Shown here: in pieces, positions 7,477-15,118 of the stretch
How the letters are laid out: each line of letters starts with the position of its first letter
How positions within the stretch are numbered: the first letter of the stretch is position 1
Origin: an uncultured bacterium
GTDB taxonomy: Bacteria > Bacillota_A > Clostridia > Oscillospirales > Oscillospiraceae
DNA: 28,100 bases
NCBI GenBank assembly: GCA_905214605.1
Contig: CAJMMY010000001.1
Span: 1-28,100 of the forward strand
Reading direction: 5' to 3'
The notes under the pieces: model-generated
Told to the model about the DNA's origin: nothing
Database searches by the model: none
Seen by the model: the letters and a program-made list of their open reading frames with translations, nothing else
Position numbers and translations under genes: made by a program

Positions 7477-7489
7477 GGGGTGCAGTTTC

Positions 7490-8317
7490 ATGCGGCAGCG
7501 GCGAATGGTGGGGGCGGTGCAGTATCTGCCCGTTGAACTCATCGAAAAAAGCACCATGCAGCCACGGCGGCAATTTGACGAGGAAAGTCTTCGGGAATTG
7601 GCGGCGTCCATTGCCGTGTGCGGGATTCTCAATCCCCTTACGGTGCGGCGGAAAGGCAGCGCCTATGAACTGGTGGCCGGGGAGCGGCGGCTCCGGGGGG
7701 CTAAGCTGGCGGGGCTCCGGGAGGTGCCCTGCATTCTGCTGAACGCGGATTTGGAAGAGGCGTCTCTGCTGGCGCTGGTGGAAAATATTCAGCGGGAGGA
7801 CCTGAACTTCTGGGAAGAGGCTTTGGCCATTCAGCGCATGATGCGGCTGTTCGGTTTGAATCAGGAAACGGCGGCGAAACGGTTGGGAAAATCCCAATCC
7901 GCCGTGGCGAATAAGCTGCGGATTCTGAAATTGCCGGAGGATATTCTGGAGAGCTTGCTCCGGAATCATCTCACGGAGCGTCATGCCCGGGCGCTGCTCC
8001 GTTTGCCGGAGGCGGTGCTGCAGCGGGAGGTTCTGGCGGAAATTATCAATCGGGATATGACCGTTGCGGCTGCGGAGCGGCTGATTGACCGGATTCTGGA
8101 AGAACGGGCGCAGGAGCAGCAGCGGCAGCGGCGGACCTTTTTACTGAAAGATGTGCGATTGTTCCTCAATTCTCTGACAAAAAATCTGGAGCTGATGAAA
8201 CAAGGGGGCATTCACGCGGATTGCAGCACCCGGGAAACGGAAGAGGCGCTGATTGTGACGGTGACCATTCCCAAAAATCGGGGAGAATCCCCGGAAACCG
8301 CCGCACGCATCGGTTAA
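7490..8317 (+). CDS. noc: ParB/Spo0J-family protein, Noc (nucleoid occlusion)-like
   Basis: The 275-residue protein has the ParB N-terminal CTPase domain (QPRRQFDEESLRELAASI; GERRLRGAKLAG is the GERRxRA-type box; ENIQREDLN follows), a helix-turn-helix (LNQETAAKRLGKSQSAVANKLRILKLP) and TERHARALLRL, then a C-terminal part with LKDVRLFLNSLTKNLELMKQGGI seen in clostridial Noc-type proteins. Noc binds chromosomal NBS sites and keeps the division ring off the nucleoid; ParB homologues act in segregation. There is no parA/soj beside it, and the N-terminus has only about ten residues before the CTPase domain, so the membrane-binding helix of Bacillus Noc is not evident. The start at 7490 has AGGGGG 9 bases upstream. 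Noc versus a stand-alone ParB is a judgement. Confidence 0.82.
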   Translation: MRQRRMVGAVQYLPVELIEKSTMQPRRQFDEESLRELAASIAVCGILNPLTVRRKGSAYELVAGERRLRGAKLAGLREVPCILLNADLEEASLLALVENIQREDLNFWEEALAIQRMMRLFGLNQETAAKRLGKSQSAVANKLRILKLPEDILESLLRNHLTERHARALLRLPEAVLQREVLAEIINRDMTVAAAERLIDRILEERAQEQQRQRRTFLLKDVRLFLNSLTKNLELMKQGGIHADCSTRETEEALIVTVTIPKNRGESPETAARIG

Positions 8318-8330
8318 TCGACGAATCAAC

Positions 8331-8369
8331 GCAAAAAAACAGGAGCCCCAATCGGGCTCCTGTTTTTGC
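8331..8369. terminator. Bidirectional terminator between noc and the MFS gene
   Basis: AAAAACAGGAGCCC, a CAAT loop and CGGGCTCCTGTTTTT form a strong stem with an A tract before and a T tract after, placed between two convergent genes, so it can stop both. Confidence 0.88.
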
Positions 8370-8395
8370 TGGTTTGCGAGAATGACACAAGGAGG

Positions 8396-9832
8396 TTAGG
8401 CCTCTTTCTTGTCGCCGTAAACTTTGGGGAGCATCAGGCAAACTACGATGCCGATCACCACGAAGACGATCTGAATCATAGCGACCTTATGCAGGGAGCT
8501 TACGCAAGCTGCTACAGTAGCTGCGCCCTGCTCCATACCGGCTGCCATGTTGGCGCCGATGCCGGCTTTCATGCCGGAGGTGAACATAGGAACGAACAGT
8601 GCCACGCCAAAGGGAGCGGACATATCACGGAACACGTTGTATGTACCGGAACCAGATGCTGCAACTTCGGGTGCGCAGCCGGACAGAGCGACCTTCATGA
8701 AGATGGTGCCGTTGCCGCCCAAGCCCAGACCGATGAAGAACAAGGTGACGCAGGTCAGAGGCAGGCTCAGAGTATCGGACAGGAGCAGCTGCAGGGCAGC
8801 GCCGATGGCCACGAAGACCAATGCGATAGCTGCAACCACGCGAGGCTCTTTCTTATCGGCCTGGGGTCCCAGAACGATGGTGCCGATAGCCATGCCGAAG
8901 TACATAACGGAAGTTGCAATACCGGCGACGGTGGAGTCACCAAAGCCGAACTTTGCGTAAACGATGATGTTCGTCATGCAAGACTGCAGAAGACCCTGAG
9001 ACAGGAACAGAACGATGACGGGAAGAATGAACTGCTTACGAGCCATGAACGGGCCGCTCAGAATGGGGCTCTGTGCCTTCTTCTCAATTGCGAACAGAGC
9101 AATCAGAGAAACAACAGCAACAACGGCGCAGACGATGGTAACCTTTGCGGTCCAACCCATGTTCTGACCAAAGGTGGGAACGCACAGAACCATTGCAAAG
9201 AACACCAGAACGAAGACTGCGCCGGGGAAGTCGAAGCCGGCCAGAGATTTCTTCGGACCGTTGTCTTTCTTCACCAGGAGCATCACCAGAACCACAGAGA
9301 TGACGCACAGAACCACGCAGATCCACATAACGGGACGCCAACCGGTCTTTGCCATGACGATGCCGCCCAGAGTAGGTCCGAACACCACCATGCCGCAGGC
9401 GATAGCCATATAAATGGTAAAGCCTTGGCCCATCTTTTCAGGCGGGAACTCGGTCATAATGTAAGCCATGACCACAGGAGCGACACCGGCAGCGCCGATA
9501 CCGACCATAAAACGGAAGACCAACAGCATTGCCAGACTGCCGGAGGGGCAGATAGCAATCAGCAGCTGACCCAGGGTATACAGACCCAGAGAGACCAGCA
9601 GGGTAGTCCGGCGGCCAAGAACGTCGCCCAATTTACCCATAATAGGAGCCAGAGCAGCAGCGCCCAGAGAATAAGCAAGGGTAATGAACGTGACGGATTC
9701 CGTCATATTCCATTCATTTACGATGCCGGTGGGAACAGCAGCCGTGAAACCGCCGCACAGGCTCAAGACTGCGGCGGCAATGGCGTAAGGGATAAATCCC
9801 TTCATGTAGCCGGTGTTAGTTTTGGTTTCCAC
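8396..9832 (-). CDS. Major facilitator superfamily transporter, BaiG-like
   Basis: This 478-residue membrane protein has about 12-14 hydrophobic helices and MFS signatures: GKLGDVLGRRTTLL after helix 2 is the A-motif loop, and RFMVGIGAAGVAPVVMAYI follows. Several segments (AGFDFPGA, FGQNMGW, FMARKQF, ADKKEPR, NGTIFMKVALSG, SGTYNVFRDMSAPFGVA) resemble what I remember of the bile-acid transporter BaiG; this is from memory, not an alignment. An ATG lies at 9868, but GAGGAGG falls inside that extension 7 bases before GTG 9832, so GTG is the likely start. Arginines are often CGT, unlike the CGG-rich neighbours, a bias shared with the flavin oxidoreductase at 15380 and suggesting high expression. 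The substrate is unknown. Confidence 0.82.
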   Translation of the reverse strand: METKTNTGYMKGFIPYAIAAAVLSLCGGFTAAVPTGIVNEWNMTESVTFITLAYSLGAAALAPIMGKLGDVLGRRTTLLVSLGLYTLGQLLIAICPSGSLAMLLVFRFMVGIGAAGVAPVVMAYIMTEFPPEKMGQGFTIYMAIACGMVVFGPTLGGIVMAKTGWRPVMWICVVLCVISVVLVMLLVKKDNGPKKSLAGFDFPGAVFVLVFFAMVLCVPTFGQNMGWTAKVTIVCAVVAVVSLIALFAIEKKAQSPILSGPFMARKQFILPVIVLFLSQGLLQSCMTNIIVYAKFGFGDSTVAGIATSVMYFGMAIGTIVLGPQADKKEPRVVAAIALVFVAIGAALQLLLSDTLSLPLTCVTLFFIGLGLGGNGTIFMKVALSGCAPEVAASGSGTYNVFRDMSAPFGVALFVPMFTSGMKAGIGANMAAGMEQGAATVAACVSSLHKVAMIQIVFVVIGIVVCLMLPKVYGDKKEA

Positions 9833-9894
9833 AACAATACCTCCTCGAATCGTTTGTGTACGTTCCATGAACTGGATACGTCCGAATTGTTAAC

Positions 9895-9924
9895 ATTATA
9901 ACCACAAACCATGGGAGAATGCAA
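9895..9924 (-). promoter_or_regulatory. Promoter of the MFS transporter gene
   Basis: On the minus strand TTGCAT (9919-9924), an 18-base spacer and TATAAT (9895-9900), 62 bases before the GTG start. The leader between carries the AGGAGG site near 9840-9846. Confidence 0.65.
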
Positions 9925-9958
9925 GAGAAAAATGATAATTTATTAGATAAATTTTATC

Positions 9959-9999
9959 AAAAAGTTCACCATTCAACAAAATACTTGTGAATGGTGAAC
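9959..9999 (-). terminator. Terminator of the phosphatase-ygiQ-DUF1294 operon
   Basis: A perfect 12-base inverted repeat (GTTCACCATTCA 9964-9975 and TGAATGGTGAAC 9988-9999) with a 12-base loop is followed on the minus strand by TTTTTG. It starts 17 bases after the DUF1294 stop. The loop is longer than usual. Confidence 0.7.
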
Positions 10000-10016
10000 A
10001 ATTACTTATGATGTCA

Positions 10017-10289
10017 TTAGAAAAAGAAATGATAAACCAGAAATCCGGCCAAAATCAGCTGCAAAATCAGGATTGCGGGAAAGCCGTAACGGAACTGAGG
10101 GTGGAGCGTTTTGTGATGGAACAGGCGCATACCCAAAATTCCGCCCAGACTGCCGCCGATGGCTGCCAATACAAACAAGGTGCGCTCGGGAATCCGCCAG
10201 AGCTGATGCTTTGCTTTGTACTTATCGATACCCATGACGGCGAACAACAGCAGGTTCACCGCCAGCAGATACAGCAGAATGTAGGTCAT
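10017..10289 (-). CDS. DUF1294 small membrane protein
   Basis: The 90-residue protein has the DUF1294 pattern: a hydrophobic first helix ending in GIDKYKAKHQLWRIPE, then LAAIGGSLGGILGMRLFHHKT, then a terminal hydrophobic helix. Three membrane segments are predicted by eye. The function of this family is not established. Its ATG (10287-10289) overlaps the TGA of the ygiQ-like gene (10286-10288) as ATGA, so translation is coupled and the gene is last in that operon. The call rests on the WRIPE and GGSLGG/HHKT motifs, which are diagnostic. Confidence 0.88.
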   Translation of the reverse strand: MTYILLYLLAVNLLLFAVMGIDKYKAKHQLWRIPERTLFVLAAIGGSLGGILGMRLFHHKTLHPQFRYGFPAILILQLILAGFLVYHFFF

Positions 10290-12298
10290 TTCCGGCGGCC
10301 TCCGGTATGGTTGGGGCCTTTGCCGCTGCCGTTCCGATTGTTGGAGCGCTCACCCGGACGGCGGGCGTCTTTCCGACCTGCGGGGGCCTCATTCCGGGAT
10401 TTTCCGCCCCGGTTTTCGCCGGGCTTGCCGTTTTTGCCGGTTTTGCCGGTTTTGTCCGGCTTTCCTCCTTTGCCGTCATGGGGACGATAACCGCCCCGGT
10501 CCGGGCGGACCAGACATTCCTTGCCGAAGCCAATCAAATCCGTGCGGCCGACCTCTTTCAGTGCCTGAATGACCAAGGGCCGTTTGTCCGGGCGCGCCCA
10601 CTGGAGCAGCGCCCGCTGCATGGCTTTTTCATGGGGCGTTTTGGCCACGTAAACCGGCTCCATGGTCCAAGGATTGATGCCGGTGTAGTACATACAAGTG
10701 GAGATGGTGCCGGGGGTGGGATAGAAATCCTGCACCTGCTCGGGCACACGACCCCGGGAATGGAGATATTCCGCCAGCTCCACGGCGTCTTCCAAGGTAG
10801 AGCCGGGGTGGCTGCTCATCAGATAAGGCACGATGTACTGCTCTTTTTCGTACCGGGTATTCAGCCGCCGGTACTTGTCCATAAAGGTTTCGTAGACCTC
10901 AATATGGGGCTTGCCCATGTAATCCAGAACGGAGTTTACGCAATGCTCCGGGGCCACCTTCAGCTGACCGGAGATGTGGTAATGGACCAGCTCGGAGAAA
11001 AATTCGCTGTTTTTGTCGCAGAGCATATAGTCATAGCGGATACCGGAGCGGACAAACACCTTTTTCACCCCGGGAATGCCCCGGAGCTTTCGCAGCAGAG
11101 AGAGGTAATCCGATTCGTCGGCGTCCAGATTTTTGCAGGGGGTGGGTGCCAGACACTGCCGGTTGGGGCACATACCGCTTTTCAGCTGTTTCTGGCAGGA
11201 GGGGTGGCGGAAGTTTGCCGTGGGGCCGCCCACGTCGGAGACATAGCCCTTCCACAGCGGGTGATGGGTCATGGCGGTGACTTCCCGAATCACGGATTCG
11301 TGGCTGCGGGAGGTGACCATACGGCCCTGATGGAATGCCAAGGCGCAGAAGTTGCAGCCGCCGATGCAGCCCCGGTTGTGAATGCAGGAGAACCGCACCT
11401 CTTCAATGGCGGGCACACCGCCCATATCGTCATACATGGGGTGAACTTCCCGGGTGTAGGGCAGGTCGGCCACGGCATCCAATTCCTGGGTGGTCAAGGG
11501 CATTTGCGGCGGGTTGACCAGCAGATATTTCACACCGTGTTTCTGAATCATGGCCCGGCCGCGCACCGCGTCATGCTCTTCATATTCCACGCGGGTGGCA
11601 TTGGCATAGGCCACCTTGTCGGCGGTTACGTCCTCGTAAGAGGGCAGGGTAACGCTGGGATACGCGCACACGGCGGGGTCGTTGACGATCACGGCGGTGC
11701 CTTTGATGTCCGTCATGGTGGCGGGCTTTTCTTTTTTCTTCAGCCGGCGGGCAATTTCCCGGGTGGCAGCCTCGCCCATGCCGTAGGTCAGAATGTCAGC
11801 CGGGGCGTCAAACAAAATGCTGCGGCGGACCTTGTCTTCCCAATAGTCGTAATGGGCAAACCGGCGGAGAGAGGCCTCCAGACCGCCGATGATAATGGGC
11901 ATATCCGGGCCGAATGCCTCCCGGGCACGGTTGGCATACACGATGGTAGCCCGGTCCGGGCGCAGACCGGTCCGCTTGCCGGGAGAATAGAAATCCTCAC
12001 TCCGGCGCTTTTTGGCGGCGGTGTAGTGGGAAACCATGGAGTCCAGATTGCCCGCGCCGATCATCACGCCCAATTTGGGCCGGCCCATGGCGGTAAAGGC
12101 CTCGCAGCTGTGCCAATCGGGCTGGGCCAGAATGGCCACTCGGAATCCCTCGGATTCCAGTAGACGGGCAATGACCGTGGGGCCGAAAGAGGGGTGGTCC
12201 ACGTAGGCGTCACCGGTGACAACGAGAAAATCGTACCACCACCAACCGCGGTCCTGCATATCTTCTTTGGAAACGGGCAAAAATACTTCAGGATACAT
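10286..12298 (-). CDS. YgiQ-family radical SAM protein (UPF0313)
   Basis: This 670-residue protein opens MYPEVFLPVSKEDMQDRGWWWYDFLVVTGDAYVDHPSFG, the YgiQ N-terminus. Its centre has CIHNRGCIGGCNFC, in which the C-x3-C-x2-C radical SAM 4Fe-4S motif is seen (GCIGGCNFCA), then SHPGSTLEDAVELAEYL and QVQDFYPTPGTISTCMYYTG. Roughly the last 65 residues are a basic Gly/Lys/Arg/Asn-rich tail (KGGKPDKTGKTGKNGKPG...), likely disordered and possibly RNA-binding, as in many YgiQ members. The enzymatic product is not established. The frame begins with TTG at 12307, but ATG 12298 with AGGA 9 bases upstream gives the better start. It lies 29 bases after the phosphatase-acetyltransferase gene and overlaps DUF1294. 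Confidence 0.9.
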   Translation of the reverse strand: MYPEVFLPVSKEDMQDRGWWWYDFLVVTGDAYVDHPSFGPTVIARLLESEGFRVAILAQPDWHSCEAFTAMGRPKLGVMIGAGNLDSMVSHYTAAKKRRSEDFYSPGKRTGLRPDRATIVYANRAREAFGPDMPIIIGGLEASLRRFAHYDYWEDKVRRSILFDAPADILTYGMGEAATREIARRLKKKEKPATMTDIKGTAVIVNDPAVCAYPSVTLPSYEDVTADKVAYANATRVEYEEHDAVRGRAMIQKHGVKYLLVNPPQMPLTTQELDAVADLPYTREVHPMYDDMGGVPAIEEVRFSCIHNRGCIGGCNFCALAFHQGRMVTSRSHESVIREVTAMTHHPLWKGYVSDVGGPTANFRHPSCQKQLKSGMCPNRQCLAPTPCKNLDADESDYLSLLRKLRGIPGVKKVFVRSGIRYDYMLCDKNSEFFSELVHYHISGQLKVAPEHCVNSVLDYMGKPHIEVYETFMDKYRRLNTRYEKEQYIVPYLMSSHPGSTLEDAVELAEYLHSRGRVPEQVQDFYPTPGTISTCMYYTGINPWTMEPVYVAKTPHEKAMQRALLQWARPDKRPLVIQALKEVGRTDLIGFGKECLVRPDRGGYRPHDGKGGKPDKTGKTGKNGKPGENRGGKSRNEAPAGRKDARRPGERSNNRNGSGKGPNHTGGRRK

Positions 12299-12327
12299 AA
12301 AGTGCAATCCTTTCTATGAATTCAGGT

Positions 12328-13494
12328 TCAAAGTCCTTCCGGGCGGGGCAGAACGCCGCGGCTCAAGGGCTTTTTCATGAGCAGCAGCTTGGAGCCCACA
12401 CCGGAGCTCTCGCCGATTTGTTCAAAACCGGCATGACGGTAAAATCCCTGGGCATGGAGATTGTCCTCGGCGACGTGGAGACAAATGCGCTCCCGACCCA
12501 GTTGGGTATACAACGTGGTGGCATAGCCCAACAGCTGGGCGGCATAGCGCTTGCCCCGCTGGTCCGGAAGAAGATAGAAGAACCCAATCCAGCCGGTTTT
12601 CTCCTCTTCGCCCCGGGTGGTGTCCAAACCGATGACGCCCACGGGGGCATCGTCTTCCATGGCAACAGCCAATGCGTTGGGATTTTCGTCCCGCCAACGT
12701 TTGGCGGAAATCAGATACAGCGCCGGAATGAAACCGTCGGTGTTGCCGTGGGAGGTGCGCCAGGAATCGGCATAGCAATCCAGATAGAACTGGCTTTCTG
12801 TTTCCAAATTCAGCGGACGGAACCACAGATTTCCGTTGTCCTTCCCGGTACGCCACCAGGTCTGCTTGGAGAATGTGCTGGTGGTATCGTCCAAATGGGA
12901 ATTGTCGCAGGCGAATTCCACGTCCATGTTGTCGCCTTCCACATTCAGCAGGGTCACGCAGGTGTTGTCGCCATGGGCGACGGAGCGGACTTCGCTGCTG
13001 GGAACCCCTGCCAACTTGCACAGCAGGGCGCGAATGGCGGTGCCGTGGGAGACAATGGCGATGGTTTCGCCGTCGTGCCGGGCGGCAATCTCCCGAATGG
13101 CATTATACAGCCGATTCTGCAGGTGCTCCCAGCTTTCGGAGCCTTCCACATGCCACTTTCCGGGGTCGGTGCTGAAGTTTGCGTAAGCCTCGGGGAAATC
13201 CCGGGCGGCATTGCCCCAGCTCAAGCCCTCCCAAGAGCCCATGTAAATTTCACGGAGCCGAGGGTCGGTGTGCAGCGGCAGGTCGTGATATTTCAGAATG
13301 GCGCCGGCGGTGGTCTGGGTGCGGGTCAGGTCGCTGGAATAAACGGCGGAAAAGGGGATATCCTTCATCCGTTCTGCCAGTGCGTCAATCTGTTTCCGGC
13401 CCAATGCCGTAATCAGACCGTCCCACTGCCCCTGAATGCGGCGATAATAGTTGCCCTCTGCCTCTGCATGGCGAATCAAATAGACACGGGTCAT
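12328..13494 (-). CDS. Histidine phosphatase-GNAT acetyltransferase fusion
   Basis: The 388-residue product joins two enzymes. Residues 1 to ~200 are a phosphoglycerate mutase-like histidine phosphatase: LIRHAEAEGN holds the catalytic His9 (RHG-type box), SSDLTRTQTTA and LREIYMGSWEG follow, and SHGTAIRALL carries the second catalytic His. Residues ~235-388 are a GNAT domain with the acetyl-CoA motif DQRGKRYAAQLLGYA and a closing HAQGFYRHAGFEQIG. ATG 13494 is chosen because it gives the phosphatase N-terminus and has AGGA 8 bases upstream; the longer open frame upstream is non-coding. It heads an operon with ygiQ and DUF1294. Substrates of both halves are unknown. The fusion is seen directly as one uninterrupted frame. 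Confidence 0.85.
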   Translation of the reverse strand: MTRVYLIRHAEAEGNYYRRIQGQWDGLITALGRKQIDALAERMKDIPFSAVYSSDLTRTQTTAGAILKYHDLPLHTDPRLREIYMGSWEGLSWGNAARDFPEAYANFSTDPGKWHVEGSESWEHLQNRLYNAIREIAARHDGETIAIVSHGTAIRALLCKLAGVPSSEVRSVAHGDNTCVTLLNVEGDNMDVEFACDNSHLDDTTSTFSKQTWWRTGKDNGNLWFRPLNLETESQFYLDCYADSWRTSHGNTDGFIPALYLISAKRWRDENPNALAVAMEDDAPVGVIGLDTTRGEEEKTGWIGFFYLLPDQRGKRYAAQLLGYATTLYTQLGRERICLHVAEDNLHAQGFYRHAGFEQIGESSGVGSKLLLMKKPLSRGVLPRPEGL

Positions 13495-13563
13495 AAATAC
13501 ATTCCTCTCTTCCGATACGTTCATCAAATGATGCGTTTTTTCTTTTGTAATATCTAACGATTC

Positions 13564-13592
13564 AATATAACATAAAAACGGGAAAATTGGAA
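13564..13592 (-). promoter_or_regulatory. Probable promoter of the phosphatase-GNAT operon
   Basis: On the minus strand TTCCAA (13587-13592), a 17-base spacer and TATATT (13564-13569) preceded by TGT (extended -10), 69 bases before the ATG. Confidence 0.5.
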
Positions 13593-13632
13593 TATGAAAT
13601 CCTGCTTGAATTGGGCGGGGCAGCCGGCACCG

Positions 13633-13661
13633 TTGCCAATTCCCCATGGCTGTGATAAAAT
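13633..13661 (+). promoter_or_regulatory. Promoter of the membrane protein gene
   Basis: TTGCCA (13633-13638), a 17-base spacer and TAAAAT (13656-13661) preceded by TGA. Since transcription would start near 13668, the ATG at 13646 cannot be the start of the gene that follows. Confidence 0.65.
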
Positions 13662-13696
13662 TATATAAATTAAATGTATGGAAACGAGGCGGAGAT

Positions 13697-14221
13697 GTGA
13701 AAACACGGGAACTGGCGCTGGGCGGCATGTTGTGCGCACTGGCGGTGGTGATTTTGCTGTTGGGCAGCATTTTGGAAATTACGGTATTATGCGGTCCGCT
13801 GCTGGCGATACTCATTTTGTTACCGGTGCGGGAAACCGGCGGCAATCGGGCAGGGTGGTCGGCATGGGTGGTGGTTTCACTGCTGTCTTTGCTGCTGCTG
13901 CTGCCCAATCGGGAGTCCGGGTTGGTTTATCTCTGTTTTGGATGGTATCCTATGGTACAGCGGGCGGTGGCAAAGCTCCCCCGATTGCTCCGCACCCTTT
14001 GCTGCGCGGGCATTTGCACCGGGGTGATTCTGCTGTTGTACGGAGTGATTTTCCGACTGATGGGATTGCCCGGAGATTGGCAGCAGGACCCCAAATGGCT
14101 GACCGCAGCTCTGGTGCTGATGGCCAATGTCACCTTTGTGCTGTTGGACCGGGCGGTGGAAATCTGGGCCCGGCGCTGGCCCATGCTCCGGGAAAAACTC
14201 TGGAAAAACGCGCCATTTTGA
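13697..14221 (+). CDS. Small integral membrane protein, ECF S-component-like appearance
   Basis: I do not recognise this family with certainty. From GTG 13697 the product is 174 residues with about five hydrophobic helices: ALGGMLCALAVVILLLGSI, VLCGPLLAILILLPV, AWVVVSLLSLLLLLP, CAGICTGVILLLYGVIF and LTAALVLMANVTFVLL. A basic C-terminus (RRWPMLREKLWKNAPF) follows. The opening (T-R-E-L-A-L-G-G-x-L-C-A-L) is reminiscent of the substrate-binding S subunits of ECF vitamin transporters and of related clostridial hypothetical proteins. An ATG at 13646 lies upstream of the predicted transcription start, so GTG is preferred although its ribosome site (GAGGCGGAG) is close. No ECF A or T component is nearby. 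Confidence 0.6.
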   Translation: MKTRELALGGMLCALAVVILLLGSILEITVLCGPLLAILILLPVRETGGNRAGWSAWVVVSLLSLLLLLPNRESGLVYLCFGWYPMVQRAVAKLPRLLRTLCCAGICTGVILLLYGVIFRLMGLPGDWQQDPKWLTAALVLMANVTFVLLDRAVEIWARRWPMLREKLWKNAPF

Positions 14222-14246
14222 TACCGACGTGTAACCAGTATGTTTC

Positions 14247-14275
14247 TTGTAATCCCTTTGTGATTCTGTTATCAT
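14247..14275 (+). promoter_or_regulatory. Promoter of the PurN-like gene
   Basis: TTGTAA (14247-14252), a 17-base spacer and TATCAT (14270-14275) preceded by TGT, 57 bases before the ATG at 14332. Confidence 0.55.
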
Positions 14276-14331
14276 AAAAGTAATTGATGATTGGCCCGGA
14301 CTATGGGCAGAGGGGAAGGAACGTAACAATC

Positions 14332-15084
14332 ATGGTAAGAGCAGCAATTTTGGTGTCCGGCGAGGGGCGGCGTATGCGCGCATTGCTGGACAGTGCCTTT
14401 TTTCACGAAATCGACAATCTGGAGATTGCCGGCGTGATCTGCTCCGATCCGGAGGCACCGGCGCTGCGCAGTGCCCGCAGCAGCAATGTGCCGGCCTATG
14501 TGGTGGAGGAGCATTTGTTCCCCAACATCGGGTCTTACGGATTGGCCCTGCTGAATATGTTAAAGGATATTGATACGGATTTGGTGGTTCTGGCGGGATT
14601 TACTCCCGGCTTGGGCCCGGCGGCCCGGTATTACAGCGGCCGCACCATCGGCGTGTTCCCGTCGCTGATTCCTGCTTTTGAGCAGATGAGCGAGCGGCAG
14701 GCCATTCAGTCCGCTCTGGTGCGGGAGGTGCGCTTGACCGGTGCAACGTCTTACGTGGCGGACGATGAGGGCCGGGTGGGCCATATTCTGGAGCAGCGGG
14801 CCGTTGCCGTGCAGCGGACGGATACACCGGAAACGCTGGAGGATCGGATTTTCGAGCAGGCGGAGCGGGATTTGCTGTTGGACGCGGTGAAGGCATACTG
14901 CGCCAAGGCAAAGCAGGCGGAAGAGGCGGCTGTTTTGGCGGCCAAACGTCTGGAAGAGGAAAAAGCTGCGGCGGCGGAACCCACCGCAGAACCGGCAGAA
15001 GAGCCGGTTGCGGAGACAAACGCAGAAACGCCGGAAGAACCGGCTGCGGAACCCACCGCGGAACCGGAAACAACAGAAGAATGA
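14332..15084 (+). CDS. PurN-like formyltransferase-fold protein, apparent pseudoenzyme with acidic tail
   Basis: Residues 1-185 of this 250-residue protein follow glycinamide ribonucleotide formyltransferase (PurN): AAILVSGEGRRMRALLD, LEIAGVICSD, DLVVLAGFTPGLGP, YYSGRTIGVFPSLIPAF and TSYVADDEGRVGHILEQRAV. The catalytic set known from E. coli PurN is missing. The NIHPSLLP segment with Asn106 and His108 reads GVFPSLIP, the Asp144 region (DELDGG) reads DDEGRV, and the phosphate-binding GSN of SGxGSN is replaced by GRR. From about 205 the tail becomes acidic and repetitive (AEPTAEPAEEP, EEPAAEPTAEPETTEE). ATG 14332 is chosen to give the PurN N-terminus; the frame extends upstream to 14284. It has its own promoter and terminator and no purine genes nearby. 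A binding or regulatory role is inferred; no function is known to me. Confidence 0.72.
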   Translation: MVRAAILVSGEGRRMRALLDSAFFHEIDNLEIAGVICSDPEAPALRSARSSNVPAYVVEEHLFPNIGSYGLALLNMLKDIDTDLVVLAGFTPGLGPAARYYSGRTIGVFPSLIPAFEQMSERQAIQSALVREVRLTGATSYVADDEGRVGHILEQRAVAVQRTDTPETLEDRIFEQAERDLLLDAVKAYCAKAKQAEEAAVLAAKRLEEEKAAAAEPTAEPAEEPVAETNAETPEEPAAEPTAEPETTEE

Positions 15085-15090
15085 CTTGAA

Positions 15091-15118
15091 AAAACGGAGC
15101 TGCGGCTCCGTTTTTTGC
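15091..15118 (+). terminator. Intrinsic terminator after the PurN-like gene
   Basis: AAAAAACGGAGC, loop TGCG, GCTCCGTTTTTT, directly after the stop at 15084. Confidence 0.88.

Noticed and set aside
9964..9999. Perfect 12-bp inverted repeat considered as an operator for the MFS gene
   Set aside because: On the minus strand it follows the DUF1294 stop and is directly followed by TTTTTG, so an intrinsic terminator explains it better.
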